This document shows, piece by piece, positions 58,851 through 64,000 of a stretch of DNA of 64,000 bases. The stretch comes from Solirubrobacter sp963837485. Its GTDB lineage: Bacteria > Actinomycetota > Thermoleophilia > Solirubrobacterales > Solirubrobacteraceae. The DNA is taken from the NCBI GenBank assembly GCA_963837485.1, contig CAWINP010000007.1:124001-188000 (forward strand), written 5' to 3'. Under the pieces are notes generated by a model. That model did not search any database. It was not told the DNA's origin and was given only the letters and a program-made list of their open reading frames with translations. The position numbers and the translations under genes were made by a program. Position 1 is the stretch's first letter; the number at the start of each line of letters is the position of its first letter.

Positions 58851-60077
58851 TGCGACTTCGGCAGCCGCGAGGCCCGCGGCCTCGCGCAGCGCAGCGGCCT
58901 TGTCGGTCCGCTCCCACGTGAAATCGTGGTCCTCGCGCCCGAAGTGGCCGTAGGCAGCCGTCTTCTGGTAGATCGGGCGGTGGAGGTTCAGGTACTGCCG
59001 GAACGCTCCCGGGCGCAGGTCGAAGAACTCGTTCACGAGCGCGGCGATCCGGCCGCGGCCGATCTTCTCCGTGCCGAACGTCTCGACCATCACCGACACC
59101 GGGTGCGCGACGCCGATCGCGTACGCGACCTGGACCTCGGCGCGCTCGGCCAGGCCGGCGGCGACGATGTTCTTCGCCACGTAGCGCGCCGCGTAGGCGG
59201 CCGAGCGGTCGACCTTGCTCGGGTCCTTGCCCGAGAACGCGCCGCCGCCGTGACGGGCCATGCCGCCGTAGGTGTCGACGATGATCTTGCGGCCGGTGAG
59301 GCCGGCGTCGCCGACCGGGCCGCCGATCACGAACCGCCCCGTCGGGTTGACCAGGAAGTTCTTGCGCAGCTTCTTGGCGTCGTAGAGGTCGCGCGGGAGG
59401 ATCGGCTCGACGACGTGCTCCCAGAGGTCGTCCGGGATCAGCGACTCGGCGCCCTCCTTGTGCTGCGTCGAGATCAGCAGCTTCTCGATCTCCACCGGCT
59501 TGCCGTCGCGATAGCGCACGGAGACCTGCGTCTTGCCGTCCGGGCGCAGGTACGGCACGACCTCGGCCTTGCGCACGTGCGCGAGGCGTTGCGCGAGCTT
59601 GTGCGCGAGCGAGATCGGCAACGGCATCAGCTCGTCGGTCTCGCTCGACGCGTAGCCGAACATCATGCCCTGGTCACCGGCGCCGGCGATGTCGAGCTCA
59701 TCGTCGTCGGACGCGTCGGTGCGCGCCTCATAAGCCTGGTTGACGCCCTGGGCGATGTCGGGCGACTGCTTGTCGATCGCGTTGATGACGGCGCACGAGT
59801 CGGCGCTGAAGCCGAGGTCGGCGTCGGTGTAGCCGATCTTGCGGATCGTCTCGCGCGCGATGTCCTGGATGTCCACGTACGTCGTCGTGGAGATCTCGCC
59901 GGACACGACAACGAGGCCGGTGTTCACCAGCGTCTCGCAGGCCACGCGGCCGGTCGGATCGTCGCGCAGCACCGCGTCGAGGACGCCGTCGGAGATCTGG
60001 TCGGCGATCTTGTCCGGGTGGCCTTCGGTGACGGACTCGGAGGTGAACAGGTACTCGTTGTCGGACATCTGGGTCAT
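58848..60077 (-). CDS. metK: S-adenosylmethionine synthetase
   Basis: 409 residues. Motifs GHPDKIADQISDGVLDA, GAGDQGMMFGYA, the loop GGGAFSGKDPSKVDRSAAY and the C-terminal FGREDHDFTWE are intact. It makes SAM from methionine and ATP, supplying the many methyltransferases here. ATG 60075-60077. No SAM riboswitch is visible in the 12-base gap to der. Confidence 0.97.
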   Translation of the reverse strand: MTQMSDNEYLFTSESVTEGHPDKIADQISDGVLDAVLRDDPTGRVACETLVNTGLVVVSGEISTTTYVDIQDIARETIRKIGYTDADLGFSADSCAVINAIDKQSPDIAQGVNQAYEARTDASDDDELDIAGAGDQGMMFGYASSETDELMPLPISLAHKLAQRLAHVRKAEVVPYLRPDGKTQVSVRYRDGKPVEIEKLLISTQHKEGAESLIPDDLWEHVVEPILPRDLYDAKKLRKNFLVNPTGRFVIGGPVGDAGLTGRKIIVDTYGGMARHGGGAFSGKDPSKVDRSAAYAARYVAKNIVAAGLAERAEVQVAYAIGVAHPVSVMVETFGTEKIGRGRIAALVNEFFDLRPGAFRQYLNLHRPIYQKTAAYGHFGREDHDFTWERTDKAAALREAAGLAAAEVA

Positions 60078-60089
60078 TGGGCGAAGAGC

Positions 60090-61448
60090 CTAGCGGCTTT
60101 CCCGAGTTCCCCGTCCTGGCCGTTCGTTGAAATCGATGATGACCGGCACGCCCTCCAGTCCATAGCGCTCGCGCAGCCGGTTCTCGACGAAGTAGGCGTA
60201 GTCGCGGGTGACGCGCTTGCGCGAGTTCACCTGGATCGCGAAGCGCGGCGGGCTCGTCCCGATCTGTGCGATGTAGAGCATCTTCAGCCGATGTCCCTGC
60301 TTGGCGGGCGGCTGGCGGGTCGCCACGACGTCGCCGAGGAAGCGGTTGAGCTCGGGCGTCGGGATCCGGTGGCGCGCGCGATCGGCGATCGAGAGCGCCT
60401 CCTGCAGAAGCCGCGGCACGTGGCGGCCCGTCGTCGCGCTGGCGGTCAGCACGCGCGGGCGCAGGCGCAGCTTCTGGTTGACGCGCGCGCGCTCGCGGTC
60501 GAGCTCGTGCGCGCCGACGCCGCCGCCGGGCCCGAGCGGCGCCGCATCGCCGCCGGTGAGGTCCCACTTGTTGAGCACGAGCGCGGTCGCGCAGCCGGAC
60601 TTCATCGCCAGCTCGGCGATCCGCAGGTCCTGGGCGGTCACGCCGTCCTGGGCGTCGCAGACCACGAGCGCCACGTCGGCCCGCTCGGCCGCGCGCTGGG
60701 AGCGCAGCGTCGTGTAGTACTCGACCGACTCGCTGACCTTCGCCTGGCGGCGGATGCCGGCGGTGTCGATCAGCAGCAGCGGGCGCCCGTCGACCTCGAT
60801 CGGCGTGTCGATCGCGTCGCGCGTGGTGCCGGCGACTTCGGACACGATCACGCGCTCGCGCCCGAGAAAGGCGTTCACGAGCGAGGACTTGCCGACGTTG
60901 GGACGGCCGATGACCGCCAGGCGGACGAGCTCGGGGTCCTCCGCAGGCTCCTCGCCGGAGTCGCCGAGCAGCTCGACCAGGCGGTCGAGCAGGTCGCCGG
61001 TCCCCAGGCCCTGGGAGGCCGAGACCGCCAGCGGCTCGCCGAACCCGAGGCCGTGGAAGTCGTGCGCGAGGCTGAGCTGCTCGGGCGAGTCGATCTTGTT
61101 GGCGGCGAGCACCACGGGTACGTCGCCGCGGCGCAGGATCTCGGCGATCTCGTAGTCGCCGGGCCGCACGCCCGCGCGCGCGTCGACGACGAACAGCGCG
61201 ACCTGGGAATCCGCGAGCGCCGCGCGCGCCTGGTCCTGGATCGAGACGGCCAGCGGATCCTCGTCGCCGAGGTCGACGCCGCCGGTGTCGATCAGCGTGA
61301 AGTGGCGCCCGTTCCAGTCGGTCGCGAGCTCCTTGCGGTCGCGCGTGATGCCGGGGCGCTCGTGCACGACCGCCTCGCGCGACTGCGTGAGCCGGTTGAC
61401 CAGCGAGGACTTGCCGACGTTGGGATAGCCGACGACGGCGACCTTCAT
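60090..61448 (-). CDS. der: GTPase Der (EngA)
   Basis: 452 residues with two G domains: GYPNVGKSS at residue 7 and GRPNVGKSS near 186, each followed by DTGG or DTAG and NKID or NKWD. The C-terminal KH-like domain binds the ribosome. It functions in 50S subunit assembly. Its start overlaps the cmk stop (ATGA). Confidence 0.97.
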   Translation of the reverse strand: MKVAVVGYPNVGKSSLVNRLTQSREAVVHERPGITRDRKELATDWNGRHFTLIDTGGVDLGDEDPLAVSIQDQARAALADSQVALFVVDARAGVRPGDYEIAEILRRGDVPVVLAANKIDSPEQLSLAHDFHGLGFGEPLAVSASQGLGTGDLLDRLVELLGDSGEEPAEDPELVRLAVIGRPNVGKSSLVNAFLGRERVIVSEVAGTTRDAIDTPIEVDGRPLLLIDTAGIRRQAKVSESVEYYTTLRSQRAAERADVALVVCDAQDGVTAQDLRIAELAMKSGCATALVLNKWDLTGGDAAPLGPGGGVGAHELDRERARVNQKLRLRPRVLTASATTGRHVPRLLQEALSIADRARHRIPTPELNRFLGDVVATRQPPAKQGHRLKMLYIAQIGTSPPRFAIQVNSRKRVTRDYAYFVENRLRERYGLEGVPVIIDFNERPGRGTRESR

Positions 61449-62068
61449 GCGCCGACCTCCTTGGCCTCGACCACGAGCGTCTGGATCTGGTCGATCACCT
61501 GGTCGAGGGAGAGGTCGGTCGTGTCCACCGGCACGCTGTCGGGCGGCGCCTCGAAGATCGCGCGGTCAGCGGTCGAGTCGCGCTCGTCGCGCTCGGCCTG
61601 GTCGCGCAGGATCGTCTTGTAGTCGCCCCCGGTCTGCTTCGCGCGCCGGCGCGCGCGCTCCTCGGCCGTGGCGGTGAGGAAGACCTTCACGGCCGCGTCC
61701 GGCGCGACGACGGTGCCGATGTCGCGGCCCTCGGCGACCCAGTCGCCGTCGGCGACCTTCGCGCGCTGCTTGGCCACGAGCGCGTCGCGGACCGCGGGGT
61801 CGGCAGCCGCGTGCGAGGTCTGCGCGGTCACCTCGGGACTGCGGATCGCGTCGGTCACGTCGCGCTCGCCGATGCGGACGCGATCTCCGACGTCGATGTC
61901 CACGCGCCGGGCGATCTCGGCGGGCGGCTCGCCGGTCTCGAGGTGAATGAGCGCGACCGCGCGGTACATCGCCCCCGTATCGAGGTACGTGAAGCCGAGA
62001 CGCTGCGCGACGGCGCGCGCCACGGTCGACTTGCCGGTCCCCGCGGGACCGTCGATGGCGATGACCAT
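61445..62068 (-). CDS. cmk: Cytidylate kinase
   Basis: 207 residues. P-loop DGPAGTGKST, the CMP-site YLDTGAMYRAVAL, and EGRDIGTVVAPDAAVKVFLTA. It phosphorylates CMP and dCMP. cmk-der is a conserved pair in actinobacteria. The family usually has about 220 residues, so this is normal. Confidence 0.96.
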   Translation of the reverse strand: MVIAIDGPAGTGKSTVARAVAQRLGFTYLDTGAMYRAVALIHLETGEPPAEIARRVDIDVGDRVRIGERDVTDAIRSPEVTAQTSHAAADPAVRDALVAKQRAKVADGDWVAEGRDIGTVVAPDAAVKVFLTATAEERARRRAKQTGGDYKTILRDQAERDERDSTADRAIFEAPPDSVPVDTTDLSLDQVIDQIQTLVVEAKEVGA

Positions 62069-62109
62069 GGGGGGTGAGATTAGAAGCGAGGCGCCCTACC
62101 CTCCTGCAT

Positions 62110-62652
62110 GTGTCAACGCTTTCGCTTGACGAGTACCACCGCCGGATCGAGGCCGGGGAGTACGACGAGGCGCCGAACGCCGAGCTGATCCACGGAGTCC
62201 TGGTCGAAATGGGGCTCACGACGCGCGAGCATGAGCTGGCGATCCGCTGGCTCAACGGATGGCTGCATCGCAACGTGGACCACGCGCGGTTCGCGATCGG
62301 CGTCCACGGCTCGCTCACGCTCGAGCCGTCGAACTCCGAGCCGGAGCCCGATCTGCTCGTCGCCGCCCGCGACACCCCGCGGCCGTATCACGAGGCCACC
62401 GCCGAGCTCGTGATCGAGGTCTCGGTCTCCTCGCTCCGTCACGACCTGGTCGTCAAGCGGAGGCTCTACGCGCGCGCCGGCGTGAAGGAGTATTGGGTGA
62501 TCGACGTCGACGGGCGCTGCGTCGTCCGGCATCGAGTCCCGCGCGACGACGAATATCGCGACGTCGACGAGGTGCGGGACACGCTCGTCGCGAGCGCGCT
62601 CGAGCTGCCGCCGCTGGACCTGCGCGAGCTGTTCGCGGCCGCGTTCAGCTGA
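62110..62652 (+). CDS. Uma2-family (DUF820) putative endonuclease
   Basis: 180 residues from GTG 62110 (VSTLSLDEYHRRIEAGEYDE). Restriction-endonuclease-like features: PEPDLLVAARD (Asp) and ELVIEVSVSSLRHDLVVKRRLYARAGVKEYWVID (Glu-x-x then Lys), the typical Uma2 layout. Such genes are often in multiple copies and of unknown role. It ends overlapping the next minus-strand gene by 8 bases. Confidence 0.9.
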   Translation: MSTLSLDEYHRRIEAGEYDEAPNAELIHGVLVEMGLTTREHELAIRWLNGWLHRNVDHARFAIGVHGSLTLEPSNSEPEPDLLVAARDTPRPYHEATAELVIEVSVSSLRHDLVVKRRLYARAGVKEYWVIDVDGRCVVRHRVPRDDEYRDVDEVRDTLVASALELPPLDLRELFAAAFS

Positions 62653-63274
62653 GCGCGCTGACGTGCTGCGGGAGCTCGATCTCCGGCCGTAGCTGCGGGT
62701 CGGGCTCCGGGGCGCCGGCGACGAGCGTGAGCGGCACGACTCCCGCCCACGCGTCGAGCTCGTAGTCCTCGTCGTCGTCGACCGGCGGGCCGGTGCGGAT
62801 CTTCGCCGAGCCCTCTTCGATGCGCATCTTCAATGCGGTGGTGCCCTTGAGCTCCTTGGGGTTCGGCCAGCGCACGTGATCCCAGCGGCCGGGGATCAGC
62901 TTCTCCGTGAAGATCTCGAGCGCGTGCTCCTTGTCGGGCGCCTCCGTGAGCGTGCCGTAGAGGATCACCGAGCGGTAGTTGATCGAGTGGTGGAACGCCG
63001 AGCGCGCGAGCACCAGGCCGTCGACCAGCGTCACCTCCACGCACGCCTCCAGGCCGGCGCGCAGCGCGCGGATCGTCCGGCTGGCGCTGGAGCCGTGGAT
63101 CAGCACGTCGTCGCCGTCGCGGGCGATCAGCGTCGGGATCACCGCTGGGCGGCCGTCCTGGACCCACGCGACGTGGGCGATCAGGGCCTCGTCGAGGATC
63201 GCGTCGATGGTCGCTCGGTCGTGGTGGCCGCGCTTCGGGTTGCGGCGGACTTGGGTGCGCTGGGTCTTGAGCAT
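62645..63274 (-). CDS. NimA-like FMN-binding protein (pyridoxamine oxidase fold)
   Basis: 209 residues. COG3467/NimA-type pattern: NPKRGHHDRATIDAILDEALIAHVAWVQDGRPAVIPTL, LIHGSSASRTIRAL, and SAFHHSINYRSVILYG, ending in KIRTGPPVDDDEDYELDAWAGVVPL. It likely binds FMN or haem and reduces small molecules. It is divergent from the MocR regulator with only 24 bases between starts, so it is probably its target. Confidence 0.9.
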   Translation of the reverse strand: MLKTQRTQVRRNPKRGHHDRATIDAILDEALIAHVAWVQDGRPAVIPTLIARDGDDVLIHGSSASRTIRALRAGLEACVEVTLVDGLVLARSAFHHSINYRSVILYGTLTEAPDKEHALEIFTEKLIPGRWDHVRWPNPKELKGTTALKMRIEEGSAKIRTGPPVDDDEDYELDAWAGVVPLTLVAGAPEPDPQLRPEIELPQHVSALS

Positions 63275-63284
63275 CTGTTCTGGT

Positions 63285-63311
63285 ACAGTTGGTTGACTGT
63301 GTCGTCACAGT
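63285..63311. promoter_or_regulatory. Three phased half-sites between the NimA-like and MocR genes
   Basis: ACAGT (63285-63289), ACTGT (63296-63300) and ACAGT (63307-63311) are spaced exactly 11 bases apart, alternating in orientation. They cover the MocR GTG start at 63299. MocR-type regulators bind repeated short sites in the divergent region, so this fits an operator. Confidence 0.55.
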
Positions 63312-64000
63312 ATCAGCTGACCGGGCGCTCCGCCAGCGAGATCGCCTCGTCGGTCGAGCGCGGCGTGGCCTCGGGCGCGCTCGCGCCGGGCGACCCGCTG
63401 CCGTCGGTGCGCGCGCTGGCCGCGTCCTTGGACGTCTCCCCCACCACGGTCGCCGCGGCGTTGCGCGACCTGCGCCGCCGCGGCGTCGTGGTCTCCCGGC
63501 CGCGGAGCGGGACGCGGATCGGCGAGCGCCCGCCGCTGCGCCCGCGCGGCGGCCCGGTCGTACCGGCCGGAGTGCGCGACCTCGCGTCCGGGAGCCCCGA
63601 TCCGGCGCTGCTGCCCGACCTCGCGGCCGCGTTGCGCGACCTGCCGGCGCCGCACCGGCTGTACGGCGAAGCGCCGGTGGTGGACGAGCTCGCCGCGGTG
63701 GTGGCCGGGGCCGACCTCGCGCCGGCCGCGGCGCGCATCTGCGTTGTCAACGGCGCTCTCGACGGCATCGAGCGCGTGCTCGCCGCCCATCTGGCCCCGG
63801 GCGACGCCGTCGTCGTCGAGGACCCGGGCTGGCCGGGCGTGATCGACCTCGTGCGCGCGCTCGGGCTGCGCGTGGCCGATGCTCCGGTCGACGAGCGCGG
63901 GATGCGGCCCGACGCGCTCGAACGGGCGTTGCGCGGCGGCGCGCGCGCCGTCGTGCTCACGCCGCGCGGCCAGAACCCGACCGGCGCCGCCCACGATGCC
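63299..64000 (+). CDS. MocR/PdxR-family regulator, N-terminal part (cut by window end)
   Basis: 234 residues are visible from GTG 63299 with no stop before the window edge. The GntR winged helix is clear (LTGRSASEIASSVERGVASGALAPGDPLPSVRALAASLDVSPTTVAAALRDLRRRGVV). After a linker, an aminotransferase class-I-like domain begins (DLASGSPDPALLPDLAAAL, VVNGALDGIERVLAAHLAPGD, EDPGWPGV, TPRGQNPTGA). It probably uses PLP and regulates the divergent flavoprotein gene. The PLP lysine lies beyond the window. Confidence 0.93.
   Translation, partial: MSSQYQLTGRSASEIASSVERGVASGALAPGDPLPSVRALAASLDVSPTTVAAALRDLRRRGVVVSRPRSGTRIGERPPLRPRGGPVVPAGVRDLASGSPDPALLPDLAAALRDLPAPHRLYGEAPVVDELAAVVAGADLAPAAARICVVNGALDGIERVLAAHLAPGDAVVVEDPGWPGVIDLVRALGLRVADAPVDERGMRPDALERALRGGARAVVLTPRGQNPTGAAHDA

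Overview
The window is very GC-rich and strongly codon-biased. Its long minus-strand backbone of housekeeping genes matches high-GC actinobacteria. The mix of genes (HupE-like permease, ArsR/SRPBCC pair, Ser/Thr kinase with a low-complexity linker, SepIVA-like protein beside coaD) suggests a soil member of the Thermoleophilia/Solirubrobacterales. That placement is inference from gene content; there is no rRNA gene here to confirm it.

Backbone: read on the minus strand from 62 kb down to 1, the core genes are cmk-der-metK, a PP2C phosphatase, priA-def-fmt-rsmB-(zinc ribbon)-rpe, ribD-ribE-ribBA-ribH, rpmB-yloV-recG, rsmD-coaD-sepIVA-like, yceD, rpmF and the first codons of plsX. This resembles the ancient priA-def-fmt-rsmB-PP2C-kinase-rpe-rpmB-yloV-recG-plsX order known from Bacillus and many actinobacteria, but it has been opened at several points by accessory genes. 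The Ser/Thr kinase (21.8-23.8 kb, plus strand) and the PP2C phosphatase (54.3-55.0 kb) probably represent the old phosphatase/kinase pair, now 30 kb apart.

Regions: 0-10.6 kb holds plsX (partial), rpmF, a GGDEF-EAL protein, yceD, an acyl-CoA synthetase operon, acylphosphatase, a coiled-coil PD-(D/E)XK-like protein, an ArsR/SRPBCC operon, a frameshifted secreted gene, and sepIVA-coaD-rsmD. 10.6-15.4 kb is an extracytoplasmic module: HupE-like permease, giant phosphoesterase/PQQ-propeller protein and a small secreted protein behind a strong hairpin. 15.4-28.4 kb holds recG, HxlR/FAD oxidoreductase, yloV, rpmB, the kinase, 1.1 kb of repetitive noncoding DNA and the riboflavin operon. 28.4-39.3 kb is a surface-glycan and envelope region (membrane glycosyltransferases, GT2, methyltransferase, flippase, ECF sigma factor with a membrane partner). 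39.3-45.6 kb has an ABC exporter and a three-gene two-component system. 45.6-55 kb returns to translation and replication genes, including an Fmt protein fused to a HEAT-repeat domain. 55-64 kb carries an orphan DNA methyltransferase with galK, an SSS symporter, metK, der, cmk, a Uma2-family protein, and a NimA-like flavoprotein divergent from a MocR regulator cut by the window end.

The most unusual signals are a roughly 50-80 bp structured element present three times beside minus-strand genes, with a covarying stem; several hairpins that occlude start codons; the Fmt-HEAT fusion; the phosphoesterase/PQQ/HupE module; and a c-di-GMP gene wedged between yceD and rpmF. Many adjacent genes share 4-nt start/stop overlaps (ATGA, GTGA, TTGA), so translational coupling is pervasive. 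No tRNA, rRNA, CRISPR array, insertion sequence or transposase was seen.
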